This document shows positions 19,168 through 28,505 of a DNA stretch of 64,000 nucleotides, piece by piece; within the stretch, counting starts at the first letter, position 1, and each line of letters starts with the position of its first letter. The notes under the pieces are model-generated. The model worked only from the letters and a program-made list of their open reading frames with translations, made no database searches and was not told the origin of the DNA. This stretch comes from an uncultured Chloracidobacterium sp. (GTDB lineage: Bacteria; Acidobacteriota; Blastocatellia; Chloracidobacteriales; Chloracidobacteriaceae), in the NCBI GenBank assembly GCA_937966115.1, contig CALCKX010000083.1:28342-92341 (forward strand). The letters run 5' to 3'. A program made the position numbers and the translations under genes.

Positions 19168-19247
19168 CCGCTTTCCGCCCGGGCGAAACCACGGCGAAAA
19201 GCGGGCCGCGGCTGGCGACCGTCTGGCGCGGGGCGCGTAAAGCCAAG

Positions 19248-19282
19248 CGACGCGAAGCTCATCCTTCGCGTCGTCATTTTTT
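19248..19282 (+). terminator. Rho-independent terminator of the clp/heat-shock block
   Basis: A perfect 10-bp stem CGACGCGAAG / CTTCGCGTCG with a CTCATC loop (19248-19273) is followed by TCATTTTTT. It lies 80 nt after the clpA-like stop, and the T-run is on the plus strand only, so it terminates the heat-shock block rather than the convergent aminotransferase. Confidence 0.88.
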
Positions 19283-19312
19283 GCGCGATTTTTTCCTTCG
19301 CTTTTTCTTCGC

Positions 19313-20569
19313 CTATGGGTTGAGAGCCTCGCTCAGCGCGGCGACCGCGAAAGCGATGTCGTCTTCGGCGAGAATGAGCGGCGGCAATAGGCGGATGACA
19401 TTGACCCCGGCGTTGAGAACCAGCAACCCGCGCGCCTGGGCCGCCGCAATGTAGGGCGCCGCCGGCTCGGTCAGCTCGATGCCAATCATGAAGCCGCGCC
19501 CGCGCGCCTCTCGAATTCGCGGGCTGGGCAAGGCTCGCAGTCGCTCGAAAAACAGCGCGCTGTGGCGCGCGACCTGCGCGGGAATTCGCTCTTGCTTGAG
19601 GACGCGCAAGGTCGCGCGAGCGGCTGCGCAAGCCAGCGGCGCGCCGCCGAAGGTAGTGCCATGCTGCCCCGGCGAAAGCTGGATGACGCGCTCCCCAAGC
19701 GCGACCGCGCCCATTGGGAAGCCGCTGGCAATCCCCTTGGCCATGGTGAGGATGTCCGGCTGGAGGCCGACGCCCTCGCAGGCGAAAAACGTTCCAGTCC
19801 GCCCAAAGCCCGATTGGACCTCATCCGCGATGAGCAGCGCGCCGCGCTCGCGGCACAGGCGTTGCGCCGTCTGGAGAAATTCGACTGCGCCGGGACGGAC
19901 GCCCCCCTCGCCCTGGATGACTTCCAAAATGACGGCTCCAACCTCGTCCGTCACGGCGGCCTCGAGCGCCGCCTCGTCATTGTAGGGAATATACTTGAAA
20001 CCGGGCAGCAGCGGCTCGAACGGCTCGCGGTACTTTGGCTCCCAAGTTGCCGCGAGCGCCCCGGCCGTGCGTCCGTGGAAGCCCCGCATGGCCGCGACGA
20101 CGCCGTGGCGGCCGGTGGTCAGGCGGGCGAACTTGAGCGCCGCCTCATTGGCTTCCGCGCCGGAATTACAGAAGAACAGGCGCGTTAGCCCGGGCGGCAG
20201 AATCTCCGCCATCTCAGCGTAGAGCTGGGCGCGCTGGTCGTTCCCGAATGAGCCGGAGCAGGCGATGAGCGTCGCGGCCTGCCGACGGATGGCCGCGACA
20301 ACGGCTGGGTGGCAGTGGCCTAGGCTAGCTACGCCATAGGCCGCCGTGCAATCAAGATAGCGTCGCCCTTCGGCGTCCCAGACGTAAGCCCCCTCGCCAC
20401 GGGTCAGGGTAATCCCGCGCGGGACATACAGCCCCGGGCCGCGCTCCGCCTCGATTCCGGCCCAGTCGGAGGGCGCCCCGCTTGTCGCCGTCGCTTGGCT
20501 CGCGCCGGCTTGCGCGACGCCTTGGTCCATCCCGCGCTCAAGCATTCGGATTTTGGTGGCTGTTGCCAT
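19313..20569 (-). CDS. argD: Class-III PLP aminotransferase, ArgD/LysJ-like
   Basis: This 418-residue cytosolic transaminase most resembles acetylornithine aminotransferase (arginine synthesis) or LysJ of the LysW pathway. Motifs: YLDCTAAYGVASLGHCHPAV, FFCNSGAEANEAALKFAR, FHGRTAGALAAT, EVIQGEGGV, the PLP-contacting ADEVQSGFGRTG, and the Schiff-base lysine in LTMAKGIASGFPMGA, followed by QHGTTFGGAPLACAAA. No arg or lys genes are adjacent, so the substrate is not fixed. The 5' end overlaps the upstream response-regulator gene by 32 nt; in-frame ATGs at 20545 and 20530 are alternative starts, and the first conserved residues lie well after all three. Confidence 0.8.
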   Translation of the reverse strand: MATATKIRMLERGMDQGVAQAGASQATATSGAPSDWAGIEAERGPGLYVPRGITLTRGEGAYVWDAEGRRYLDCTAAYGVASLGHCHPAVVAAIRRQAATLIACSGSFGNDQRAQLYAEMAEILPPGLTRLFFCNSGAEANEAALKFARLTTGRHGVVAAMRGFHGRTAGALAATWEPKYREPFEPLLPGFKYIPYNDEAALEAAVTDEVGAVILEVIQGEGGVRPGAVEFLQTAQRLCRERGALLIADEVQSGFGRTGTFFACEGVGLQPDILTMAKGIASGFPMGAVALGERVIQLSPGQHGTTFGGAPLACAAARATLRVLKQERIPAQVARHSALFFERLRALPSPRIREARGRGFMIGIELTEPAAPYIAAAQARGLLVLNAGVNVIRLLPPLILAEDDIAFAVAALSEALNP

Positions 20570-22763
20570 TGGCCAGGCTCTTTTTGATGAGCAGCTCAGC
20601 CAGGTCAGGCACGACTTCCCATGCGATTTCGCGCACGACGCGGTCGGACATTTCGGCTACGACACGCCGCACGATATCGTCCACCAGGGCCGGCGGCAAG
20701 GTGAAGCTTGACCAGTCCATGAGCGTGGGGGAGGCATCCTCCGCGATCTGAGGGGCTGGCGCCGTTACCGGCGCGCCCGCCGTCGGCATCGGTCGGGTCA
20801 CGTCCGCGGGCTCGGCTGTTTCCAGCGCCGTCGCCGCGGTTCCCTCTGCAGCGAGCGGCTCGGCGGCGTCAGCCGCCGTTGGCAGCGCTTCCGCTTCCTT
20901 GCCAACCGGCGTTTCCACAAACAGCGCGGGCGGCGGGAGCGTCGCCGCCTCCAGGGACAGGGGCGCGAAAGTCGGCGGCGGAATGACTTCCGCCGCGCCG
21001 TCCATTCGCTCCGCCGGGGCGGCGTCCGGTAATGCGGCGCGACCCTGCGCCGAAGCATCCGCAGCCTCTGGGGCAGGCTGGAACTTTGTGATAGGCGCGT
21101 CCTCTGGAACAGGGGCGGCGGCCGTCTCGATTGGGGCGGATAGGTCCGCGATGGTCGCCACGACTGAAAACGGCGCCGGAGCAAAGTCTGCGGCCGCCGG
21201 CTCTTCTTCCGGCGGCGCCAGCGCGAATGCCGGCGGCGCGGCTTCCGCTTCCCCGCGATGAGCGGCTTTCTCTAGCGCGACCGCCATTTCTGGCGCGACT
21301 GCCATTTCTGGCGCGACCGCCGTGACTTCCGACGGCTGGGGGAAAGCTTCCGCCCTGACTTCGTCCTGCGCCCGTTGGCGCTCGCGGATGGCGCGCAGCT
21401 CATCCGGGAGCAGGTCGGTGATCCGCGCCGGCGGCTCATCTTCCATGACGACTTCGAAGGTCGGCGGCGGCGCTTGCGCTGGCGGCGTCGAAACCATCCC
21501 AACCAGGAAGTCAGGCGGCGAAATTGGCTCGTCTATCAAGCTCGCGGCTTCGCGTGACGAGGTTGTCGGACGAAGCGCCGCGGCTTCAGCCTGCGCCTCG
21601 GGCAGGGCCGTCATTGGCGGCGGCGCTTGCGCCGGCGGCATGACCAGCGGCGCGATGCGCGGCTTCGCAGGCAGGATTGGCTCTGACTGTGCCGCCGGAG
21701 CCTCGGCAGCTTCGGCCGTTATAGGTTCGGCCGTTACAGGCGGGGCTTCAGCCGCTACGGCTTCGACAGCTACGGCTTCGACAGCTACGGCCGGGGCGAC
21801 TGGCGGCGCTTCCACGGTCTCGGGCGCGGCGACGGGTTGCGGCTTGAGCGGCGTCACCGGCGCCGGCAAGTCCGTGTCCTCCAACTCGAGCGGCGAATCC
21901 ATATCGACCGCGATGGGCGCCGCCGCGAGCAACTCTGGCAGCTCGGACGGATCGAGCTTGGCCGTGGCGGTTCCAAAGTCCGGCGGCGCCATCGGCGAAA
22001 ACGTCGGGCGAGAAATCGGCGCGGAGAGCGTCTTGGGCGGCTCCGGATAGCTCAGCGCCGGCGGCGCTTGATCGGCCGGCGGAAGGTCGAGAATAAAATC
22101 CGGCGCATCCGCCGCCGCCGCCGGCAGCGGCGCGTCGAGCGGCAGCAGCGGGTCGAGGTCGGGAAGCCGTCCGTCGTCCAGCTTGGACGGGCTGAGCATG
22201 GGAGGTGAAATCTTGATGGTCGGGGGCGGCGCTTCCGAGAGCGGGTCGGGCAGGAAGCTGTCCAAGTTGAACTTGGGCAAGCTGCTGCCCAGCGCCGAAG
22301 GCTCTTTTGGAAGCTCTTTGGGCGCGGCGGGCGGCGGAATTGACCCCAGCGCCAGCGTCGGCGCTACCGGCGTCGGCGCTACCGGCTTCGGCGCGACGCG
22401 CTCCAGCGTGGCGCGCACGAGCGAAACGAACTCCTGCTCCGCAATCGGCTTGACGATATGCCCATCCGCCTTGACGCGCTTCGCTTCCTGCGCGTCGTAA
22501 GGCTCAAACTTGCCGGTCAGAAGCAAAACCGGGATATGCTTGAAATCTGGATGCTGCTTGACGTATTCGCACACTTCGTAGCCGGTGCGCCCCGGCATGA
22601 AAACATCGGCCAGGATCAGGTCGGGCTGGATGGCGGAAAGACGCGAAACCGCCATTTCGCCATTACTCATCGTGACAACGTCGATTTCGCACTTCTCAAG
22701 GTACAGCCCAAGCATCTTTTGAATGCTCAAGCTGTCATCTGCCAGCAGGACTTTACGACGCAT
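20538..22763 (-). CDS. Response regulator with very long Ala/Pro-rich linker and conserved C-terminal helix
   Basis: This is a 741-residue cytosolic protein. Residues 1-120 are a CheY-like receiver (VLLADDSLSIQKMLG; phospho-Asp in LILADVFMPGRTG; Lys in HIVKPI). Residues ~125-680 are a low-complexity Ala/Pro/Glu linker with internal tandem repeats. The last ~55 residues (LVDDIVRRVVAEMSDRVVREIAWEVVPDLAELLIKK) form an amphipathic helical segment seen at the end of similar deltaproteobacterial/acidobacterial regulators. There is no DNA-binding or enzymatic output domain, so output is probably protein-protein contact (polarity or motility control is one guess). GGGGAG about 11 nt before ATG supports the start. 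Confidence 0.8.
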   Translation of the reverse strand: MRRKVLLADDSLSIQKMLGLYLEKCEIDVVTMSNGEMAVSRLSAIQPDLILADVFMPGRTGYEVCEYVKQHPDFKHIPVLLLTGKFEPYDAQEAKRVKADGHIVKPIAEQEFVSLVRATLERVAPKPVAPTPVAPTLALGSIPPPAAPKELPKEPSALGSSLPKFNLDSFLPDPLSEAPPPTIKISPPMLSPSKLDDGRLPDLDPLLPLDAPLPAAAADAPDFILDLPPADQAPPALSYPEPPKTLSAPISRPTFSPMAPPDFGTATAKLDPSELPELLAAAPIAVDMDSPLELEDTDLPAPVTPLKPQPVAAPETVEAPPVAPAVAVEAVAVEAVAAEAPPVTAEPITAEAAEAPAAQSEPILPAKPRIAPLVMPPAQAPPPMTALPEAQAEAAALRPTTSSREAASLIDEPISPPDFLVGMVSTPPAQAPPPTFEVVMEDEPPARITDLLPDELRAIRERQRAQDEVRAEAFPQPSEVTAVAPEMAVAPEMAVALEKAAHRGEAEAAPPAFALAPPEEEPAAADFAPAPFSVVATIADLSAPIETAAAPVPEDAPITKFQPAPEAADASAQGRAALPDAAPAERMDGAAEVIPPPTFAPLSLEAATLPPPALFVETPVGKEAEALPTAADAAEPLAAEGTAATALETAEPADVTRPMPTAGAPVTAPAPQIAEDASPTLMDWSSFTLPPALVDDIVRRVVAEMSDRVVREIAWEVVPDLAELLIKKSLANGNSHQNPNA
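21283..21318 (-). repeat. Two tandem 18-bp units in the response-regulator linker
   Basis: GCCATTTCTGGCGCGACT is followed directly by GCCATTTCTGGCGCGACC, encoding the repeated VAPEMA hexapeptide on the minus strand. One of three separate tandem duplications in the linker. Confidence 0.85.
21754..21793 (-). repeat. Tandem 15-bp units (about 2.6 copies) in the response-regulator linker
   Basis: GCTACGGCTTCGACA occurs at 21754 and 21769, with a partial third copy from 21784. It encodes the VAVEA pentapeptide repeat on the minus strand. Confidence 0.85.
22357..22386 (-). repeat. Two tandem 15-bp units in the response-regulator linker
   Basis: GTCGGCGCTACCGGC occurs twice in direct tandem, encoding the PVAPT repeat just after the receiver domain on the minus strand. 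Confidence 0.85.
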
Positions 22764-22809
22764 TGGCCGCTTTCTCCCCTTTCGCGGTGAGGACTGGTGT
22801 CAATGTCGA

Positions 22810-24312
22810 ATGCACGAATACAAGCTAATCAGCGGGCGAAAATTAACATCCTTGCCGAAGCCTGTCAAAAACTTCACTGATAGACCGAGACCACGGGCGC
22901 GGCCATCCGCGCGGGCGGCGGTCGGTCCGCCGCGGCCGGGCAAAACCATCCGTGACGCCATTCATGGCGACATGCCGTTTTCAGCCGATGAGATGCGCCT
23001 GCTCGACACCGCCGCCGTGCAGCGCTTGCGCGGGGTCAAGCAGCTTGGGCTCAGTCATTTGGTTTATCCGTCGGCGGTTCACACGCGCTTCGAGCATGCC
23101 TTGGGCGCGTGTCATTTGGCTGGAAAAATCATCGAAAGTCTCGATAAAAAAGGCGTCTATCGCTTTACCGAAGATGATCGGCGACTCATTCGCGCCGTGA
23201 CATTGCTACACGACGTTACCCACGTGCCCTTTGGTCACACCTTCGAGGACGAGCGGCGGATCGCCCCGCGTCATGATGCTGACTTGGCTCGGCTTGACGC
23301 CCTCCTGGCGGGCGACCTCGGCGACGAGCTGGTCCGGCAGGGCTTGCTCGAGCCGGTTCGAGCGCAGCTTGCCAGCGAGATTTCAATGGCTGTGAAACCC
23401 GCCGCCGAGACCCAGTTCATCCGCGATATTTTTGCCGGAACGATTTGCGCCGATCTGCTGGATTATCTTCGGCGCGATGCCCGCTTCTGCGGGCTGACAA
23501 TTGATTACGATGATCGCATTTTTTCGCTCTTCACGCGCCTGGGCGGACGGCTCGCGCTGGACCTCCAGCGTCACGGGCTGTTTCGTCACGACGCCCTTTC
23601 GGAAGTCGTTCAGGCGCTGCGCATGCGCTATTTGCTGACCGAGCGGGTGTATTTTCACCACGCGAAGATCGCGGCCGGGGCCATGCTTTCCAAGGCGCTC
23701 GAGCTGGCCCTGGCCGCCGGGCGCTTCCGCTATGACGAGCTGATTTGGCTGCGGGACGACGCTTTTTTACACGTGCTCCGCGAGCGGACGGCGCCGCTGC
23801 CGAGCGCGCAGCGGCTGCTCGCCGCGCTTGAGGCGCGCCAGCTCTATAAGCCGGTTTTTCTCGCCACGCGCGATGGGTTGGATGACGCTGGCTTGCTCGC
23901 GCTCAAGCGGCGGTTTTACGACAACCGGGAGGGCGCGCGCGAGCGGCTGGAGTCCGAGCTGTGCGCCGCCGCGGGCGCGCCGGAGGGGAGCGTGATCGTG
24001 TATTGCCCTGCGCCGGATATGTCGCTCAAAGAGGCGGGCGTGACCGTGCAAGTGTCGGAAAACCGCTCCGAGCCGCTTTCAAGCTTGCGACATGCCGAGA
24101 TCGAGACCTTGCTGGCGCGCCACCGCCAGCTCTGGCGGTTGGTGGTGTTGGCCGCGCCAAGCTTTGGGCGACGCGATGGCAAAATCCGGCGCGCCCTGAC
24201 GCGTCTCTGCGAAGAGCGCCTCGGCTTGCCTGATGCGCGCGCGACGCCCGGCATCGGGCAGCGGCCGCTCGCCTTTGCTCCCGCCCCAAGGGAGCATCAG
24301 TCGGAGAAGTAG
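22810..24312 (+). CDS. HD-domain phosphohydrolase (COG1078, SAMHD1/dGTPase-like)
   Basis: The track starts at 22723, inside the opposite-strand regulator gene; ATG at 22810 (MHEYKLIS) is more likely, giving 500 residues. The HD fold metal ligands are readable: HTRFEHALGACHLA near residue 75, LLHDVTHVPFGHTFE near 120 (the HD pair), and the later Asp in FAGTICADLLDYLRRDA near 213. HTRFEHALG is the signature of the COG1078 group related to SAMHD1 and bacterial dNTPases. It probably hydrolyses (d)NTPs or similar nucleotides, but the substrate is unproven. It diverges from the response-regulator gene with only 46 nt between the starts. Confidence 0.8.
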   Translation: MHEYKLISGRKLTSLPKPVKNFTDRPRPRARPSARAAVGPPRPGKTIRDAIHGDMPFSADEMRLLDTAAVQRLRGVKQLGLSHLVYPSAVHTRFEHALGACHLAGKIIESLDKKGVYRFTEDDRRLIRAVTLLHDVTHVPFGHTFEDERRIAPRHDADLARLDALLAGDLGDELVRQGLLEPVRAQLASEISMAVKPAAETQFIRDIFAGTICADLLDYLRRDARFCGLTIDYDDRIFSLFTRLGGRLALDLQRHGLFRHDALSEVVQALRMRYLLTERVYFHHAKIAAGAMLSKALELALAAGRFRYDELIWLRDDAFLHVLRERTAPLPSAQRLLAALEARQLYKPVFLATRDGLDDAGLLALKRRFYDNREGARERLESELCAAAGAPEGSVIVYCPAPDMSLKEAGVTVQVSENRSEPLSSLRHAEIETLLARHRQLWRLVVLAAPSFGRRDGKIRRALTRLCEERLGLPDARATPGIGQRPLAFAPAPREHQSEK

Positions 24313-24466
24313 CGATTTCAGAGCTGGCGGCAAGCGCCAGTCTGGGCGACTGGCTGGCGCGCTTGGGCGGGGCGTCAGCCCCGGCCAACCCGAGCTGCCG
24401 CCCGAGGGCGGGCTGAAACGGACGAGCGCCGCCGCGATAGGCGGCTGGAGCCAAGCGCCCGTCACA

Positions 24467-24494
24467 TTGACAAGCTGTTCGCCAGCCCTATAAT
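24467..24494 (+). promoter_or_regulatory. Strong promoter of rpmF-plsX
   Basis: TTGACA (24467-24472) and TATAAT (24489-24494) are both perfect consensus hexamers with a 16-bp spacer, 54 nt upstream of rpmF. The 235-nt gap before rpmF also holds a small GC-rich hairpin (CTGGCG-gcaag-CGCCAG) but no other gene. Confidence 0.8.
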
Positions 24495-24547
24495 CGCATG
24501 CTTTTGCATTTCCGTCGAAAGCTCCCGAAAGGCGGTCCAGAAACCTC

Positions 24548-24742
24548 ATGCCGAATCCAAAACGACGGCACTCTTCATCGCGGCGCGGCAAGCGTCGCGC
24601 TCATGACGCCCTGGCCAACCCGACCATCGTTCGTTGCCAGAACTGTGGCGCGCCCCGGTTGCCGCACCGCGTGTGCGGCGAGTGCGGCTACTATCGCGGT
24701 CGCCAAGTGATGACGATTCGCCGCAAAAACGCCGAGGAGTAG
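24548..24742 (+). CDS. rpmF: 50S ribosomal protein L32
   Basis: This 64-residue basic protein is bL32. It starts MPNPKRRHSSSRRGKRRAHD and has the zinc-ribbon cysteines CQNCGAPRLPHRVCGECGYY (two CxxC pairs), so it is the zinc-binding form. The length is normal. It lies directly behind a consensus promoter and ahead of plsX, the arrangement found in many bacteria that links ribosome and membrane-lipid supply. Confidence 0.97.
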   Translation: MPNPKRRHSSSRRGKRRAHDALANPTIVRCQNCGAPRLPHRVCGECGYYRGRQVMTIRRKNAEE

Positions 24743-24863
24743 AGGCGCTGGCCGCGCCGGCGCGGAACCCCCAGGGCTTTGACGCCGCAAGCCAGCTAGG
24801 CCGCGAAAAGCCGCAAGCGGCGCGCCGGCGGGCGCCGCTTGCCCGTTGATTGGCAAGACCGCA

Positions 24864-25898
24864 ATGCTCAAAATTGTTCTTGACGCGATGGGCGGAGACC
24901 GCGCCCCGGCGCCCGAAATCGAGGGCGCGCTGCTGGCCGCCCGCGATCTCGATGTAAAGGTCTTGCTGGCCGGCCCGCCCGAGCGGCTCAAGCCGGCGCT
25001 GCGGGCGGCGGGATGGACGACCGAGCCAATCGAGATCCTGCCGGCAAGCGAAGTCATCACCATGGAGGATGTGGCGACGCGCGCCGTGCGCGCCAAGCGC
25101 GACTCGTCCCTGCGCGTCGGCATCGAGGCGCTCAAGCAGGGCGCGGCGGCTGGCTTTGTCAGCGCTGGCAACACCGGCGCGGTTGTCGCGGCCGCGACGC
25201 TGTGGCTGGGAACGGTGCCCGGCATTGCGCGCCCGGCGCTGGCCACGCTGCTGCCTGCCCTGAGCGGGCGCGGCGCGCTCCTGCTCGACATTGGCGCCAA
25301 CGCGGATTGCAAGCCTGCCATGCTCGACCAGTTTGCCGTCATGGGCGCCGCCTACGTCGAGCGCATCCTGGGCGTGAGTCACCCGCGCGTCGGCCTGCTC
25401 TCGATTGGCGAGGAAGATGCCAAGGGAAACGAGCTGACCCGCGAAGCCCACGCCCTGCTGCGGCGACAGGACGCGCAGCGGTCTTTTGCCTTCATTGGCA
25501 ACGTCGAGGGGAAGGACATCTACGCCGGCTTGGCGGATGTCATTGTATGCGACGGCTTTACCGGCAATGTCGCGCTCAAGGTCAGCGAGGGGCTGGCGAC
25601 AACCCTGCTCGCGCGCTTTCAGCGCGAGCTGAGCGCTTTGCCGACATCCGCCCGCGACGCGCTGGCCGGGCTGGAGCGCGTGAGCCGCCAGTTCGACTAT
25701 GCCGAGTATGGCGGCGCGCCGCTCCTGGGCGCGCGGCAGCCGGTGGTCATCGGCCACGGTCGCTCGACCGGGCGCGCCATCTACAATGCGATTCGGGTGG
25801 CGCGGGATGCGCACTTGCGCAATCTGAACAATCAAATCGCGGCCGATCCGGCCGTGGCCGCGATGCTTCGCTTCCCGCATCGCAACGGGGTTTCCTAG
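24864..25898 (+). CDS. plsX: Phosphate acyltransferase PlsX
   Basis: This enzyme transfers acyl groups from acyl-ACP to phosphate, giving acyl-phosphate for PlsY in phospholipid synthesis. I use ATG at 24864 (MLKIVLDAMGGDRAP) instead of the TTG at 24846; the product has 344 residues. Family motifs: LDAMGGD at the N-terminus, GFVSAGNTGAVVAAA near 105, LLLDIGANADCKP near 140, LLSIGEEDAKGNELTREA near 178, and VCDGFTGNVALKVSEG near 230. It follows rpmF by 121 nt and precedes prxQ by 12 nt. Confidence 0.95.
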   Translation: MLKIVLDAMGGDRAPAPEIEGALLAARDLDVKVLLAGPPERLKPALRAAGWTTEPIEILPASEVITMEDVATRAVRAKRDSSLRVGIEALKQGAAAGFVSAGNTGAVVAAATLWLGTVPGIARPALATLLPALSGRGALLLDIGANADCKPAMLDQFAVMGAAYVERILGVSHPRVGLLSIGEEDAKGNELTREAHALLRRQDAQRSFAFIGNVEGKDIYAGLADVIVCDGFTGNVALKVSEGLATTLLARFQRELSALPTSARDALAGLERVSRQFDYAEYGGAPLLGARQPVVIGHGRSTGRAIYNAIRVARDAHLRNLNNQIAADPAVAAMLRFPHRNGVS

Positions 25899-25910
25899 GT
25901 CGCTTCCGCT

Positions 25911-26396
25911 ATGACTTCCAACGCTTCGCTCTCGATTGGCGACCAAGCGCCAGCTTTCGCCCTCAGGGACGCCAGTGGCCAGATCGTCAAGCTCGCCGAT
26001 TTCGCCGGGCGGCGGGTCGTGCTGTATTTCTACCCCCGCGACAACACGCCAGGGTGCGCCAAGGAAGCCTGCGCCTTCAACGCGGCGCTCGGCAAGCTCG
26101 CCGCGCTTGGCGCGCAGGTGATTGGCATCAGCCCGGATGACGTGGCTTCCCACGGGAAGTTCGCCGCAAAGCTTGGGCTGGCGTTCCCGCTTTTGTCCGA
26201 CCCCGATCATGCCGTCGCCGAGCGGTACGGGGTGTGGCAGGAAAAGAAAAACTACGGAAAGACCTACTTTGGCATCGTCCGCTCGACGTTCATCATCGAC
26301 GAGCAGGGGCGGATTGCGCGCATCTTTCCCAAGGTCAAGGTGGATGGCCACGAGGCGCAGGTTCTTCAGGCGCTGGCGGAAATGAATCGCGCGTAA
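25911..26396 (+). CDS. bcp: Thioredoxin-dependent peroxiredoxin, BCP/PrxQ type
   Basis: This 161-residue peroxidase reduces hydroperoxides. The active site reads YFYPRDNTPGCAKEAC: the peroxidatic Cys in TPGC and the resolving Cys five residues later, which marks atypical two-Cys PrxQ. The C-terminal part (SDPDHAVAERYGVW, RSTFIIDEQGRI) fits the thioredoxin-like fold. It starts 12 nt after plsX and is probably in the rpmF-plsX operon. Confidence 0.93.
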   Translation: MTSNASLSIGDQAPAFALRDASGQIVKLADFAGRRVVLYFYPRDNTPGCAKEACAFNAALGKLAALGAQVIGISPDDVASHGKFAAKLGLAFPLLSDPDHAVAERYGVWQEKKNYGKTYFGIVRSTFIIDEQGRIARIFPKVKVDGHEAQVLQALAEMNRA

Positions 26397-26442
26397 GGGT
26401 TGTCTCGCGTCAACCGACTCGGATTCCGGAAAGGCGCCGACC

Positions 26443-27015
26443 ATGGCTCGACGAATCGCAATCGGACCCTGGCTGCTCGCGCTGGCAGGTCTCGCCGCGG
26501 CCGCTTGGGCGCAGAGCGTTCCGTCGCCGTCGCCGGCTGGCGAGCGAGCCGCTGAATCGCGCAAGTTCGCTGACCCGGAAGCCGGCTTTGAAATCGAGCT
26601 GCTCCCCGGCTGGCGACCGGAAAGCGCCATCGAGAACGATGGGCGGCGCGCGCTGGAGATCATTTACCGCGACCGCAGTCAAGCGCTGCTCAAAGCGCGG
26701 CGGGAAGGCATTCCGGCGGATTGCGACGACGACCCGCCCCGCTGCCTGGCCGACCGGGAAGCGGAAACCTCGCTTCAGTTTCGCCCTGACTTCCAGTTGA
26801 AGAAGCGCGAGCGCTTCTCCACCGCTATCGCCCGCGGCGCGCTGTTGACTTTCACGTTCCGCCGGGTAGGAAAGCCCATGACCGGGCGCTATTACTATTT
26901 GCAGACCGACGACCAAACGGTTTGGACGCTTCGCTTCGAGGGCGAAACCCGATTTCACGACACGCTGCGCTACCAGACGGATCGCCTGGCCTATTCGTTC
27001 CGCCCGCTCCCTTGA
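26443..27015 (+). CDS. Secreted protein of unknown function
   Basis: This 190-residue protein has a clear signal peptide (MARRIAIGPWLLALAGLAAAAWAQ, cleavage near residue 24). The mature part (FADPEAGFEIELLPGWRPES ... TWTLRFEGETRFHDTLRYQTDRLAYSFRPL-like) has the strand pattern of small PsbP/DUF1795-like exported domains, beginning with a 'gf-x-i-x-lP-x-gW' stretch. Two cysteines lie close together (DCDDDPPRC). I do not assign a function. It is co-oriented with prxQ upstream and serS downstream. Confidence 0.65.
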   Translation: MARRIAIGPWLLALAGLAAAAWAQSVPSPSPAGERAAESRKFADPEAGFEIELLPGWRPESAIENDGRRALEIIYRDRSQALLKARREGIPADCDDDPPRCLADREAETSLQFRPDFQLKKRERFSTAIARGALLTFTFRRVGKPMTGRYYYLQTDDQTVWTLRFEGETRFHDTLRYQTDRLAYSFRPLP

Positions 27016-27206
27016 AGGAGCCTTGAAGGTCGCCTGTCTCGCAAGCGCGGTGCCGGCGCCCGCGTTGCGGCGCTGACCGCTCTCCCGCCCGGCGCGGCAA
27101 GTCGTTTGACATGCCGCGCCGGCTACGCTCACAGTACGCTCCCGGGCGCCCCCTCGGGACAGGGTTAGGAAAACCGCCTCTCGCGCGAGGTCGCGCGCTT
27201 GCCGCC

Positions 27207-28505
27207 ATGCTCGGACTCGACTTCATTCGCCAAAACCTGGAGCTCGTGCGCCAGTCGCTGGTCAACCGCCGCTCTGATTTGACGCTGGACGCTTTTGCCG
27301 AGCTTGACGCCGCGCGCCGGCGGCTGATTGGGGAAGTCGAGCAGCGCAAGGCGCTGCTCAACCGCATCAGCCCGCAGATCGGCGCGCTGCTCAAGTCTGG
27401 TCAACAATCCGCCGCCGACGCCAAGCGGGCGGAAATGCGGCAGCTCAAAGCCGACATCGAAGCCCTCGAAGCCGAGCGCGAGGGCGTCGAGCGGCGGTTA
27501 CAGGAGCTCGTCCGCGTCATTCCAAATGTTCCGCACGCGTCGGTTCCGCCGGGCGACGAATCGGCCAACCAGGAAGTCGCCCGCTGGGGGGCGCCGCGCG
27601 CCTTCGACTTCGAGCCGAAAGACCACGTCGAGCTGGGGGTTGCCCTGGACATGCTCGATCTCGATCGCGCCGCAAAAATCTCCGGCGCGCGCTTTGCCGC
27701 GCTCAAAGGGCTGGGGGCGAAGCTGGAGCGGGCGCTCATCAACTTCATGCTCGACCTGCATCTGGGCGAGCACGGCTATGTCGAAGTGCTTCCGCCCTTC
27801 ATCGTCAATGCCGATTCGCTGTTTGGCACCGGGCAGCTCCCCAAGTTCGAGCAGGATTTGTTCAAGCTGACCGATGAGCGCGGTCTGTATCTCATTCCCA
27901 CCGCCGAAGTGCCAGTCACTAACCTGCATCGCGGCGAGTTGCTCGACGGCGCGCGCCTGCCCATTCGCTACGTTGCCTACACGCCTTGCTTTCGGAGCGA
28001 AGCCGGCAGCTACGGGCGCGACACGCGCGGTTTGATTCGCCAACATCAGTTTGACAAGGTCGAGCTGGTGGCATTTGCGAAGCCGGAGGAAAGCTATGCT
28101 GAGCTGGAGCGCCTGACATCCCATGCGGAGGCGGTTTTGCAACGGCTGGAGCTGCCGTACCGCAAGGTGACGCTGGCGACCGGCGACCTAGGGTTCGCTT
28201 CAGCCAAGACCTACGATCTGGAAGTTTGGCTGCCAAGCCAGGGGACGTACCGGGAAATATCCTCCTGTAGCAACTTTGAAGCCTTCCAGGCGCGGCGCGC
28301 CGATATTCGCTTCCGGCGCGAGCCAGGGGCGAAGCCGGAGTTTGTCCATACGCTCAATGGGTCGGGGCTGGCGGTTGGGCGGACGTGGCTGGCGCTGCTT
28401 GAGAATCATCAGCAAGCGGACGGCTCGGTGACTATCCCGCCGTCCCTGCGGCCCTACTTGGGCGGGCTGGCGCAGTTGGGCGGCGGCCCTCGGAGTTCGG
28501 CATGA
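27207..28505 (+). CDS. serS: Seryl-tRNA synthetase
   Basis: ATG at 27207 ([14 protein letters not shown]) replaces the ORF-track start at 27111 and gives the usual ~432 residues. Residues 1-105 are the tRNA-binding coiled-coil arm ([16 protein letters not shown]...). Class II motif 2 reads [20 protein letters not shown] near 275 with HQFDKVELV, and motif 3 reads [20 protein letters not shown] near 385. [13 protein letters not shown] is the serine-binding TxE motif. The stop overlaps the next start by ATGA, coupling it to a histidine kinase gene. Confidence 0.96.
   Translation: MLGLDFIRQNLELVRQSLVNRRSDLTLDAFAELDAARRRLIGEVEQRKALLNRISPQIGALLKSGQQSAADAKRAEMRQLKADIEALEAEREGVERRLQELVRVIPNVPHASVPPGDESANQEVARWGAPRAFDFEPKDHVELGVALDMLDLDRAAKISGARFAALKGLGAKLERALINFMLDLHLGEHGYVEVLPPFIVNADSLFGTGQLPKFEQDLFKLTDERGLYLIPTAEVPVTNLHRGELLDGARLPIRYVAYTPCFRSEAGSYGRDTRGLIRQHQFDKVELVAFAKPEESYAELERLTSHAEAVLQRLELPYRKVTLATGDLGFASAKTYDLEVWLPSQGTYREISSCSNFEAFQARRADIRFRREPGAKPEFVHTLNGSGLAVGRTWLALLENHQQADGSVTIPPSLRPYLGGLAQLGGGPRSSA

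Noticed and set aside
24546-26663. 705-codon minus-strand ORF across rpmF-plsX-prxQ
   Set aside because: It is antisense to three well-identified genes and has shadow composition.
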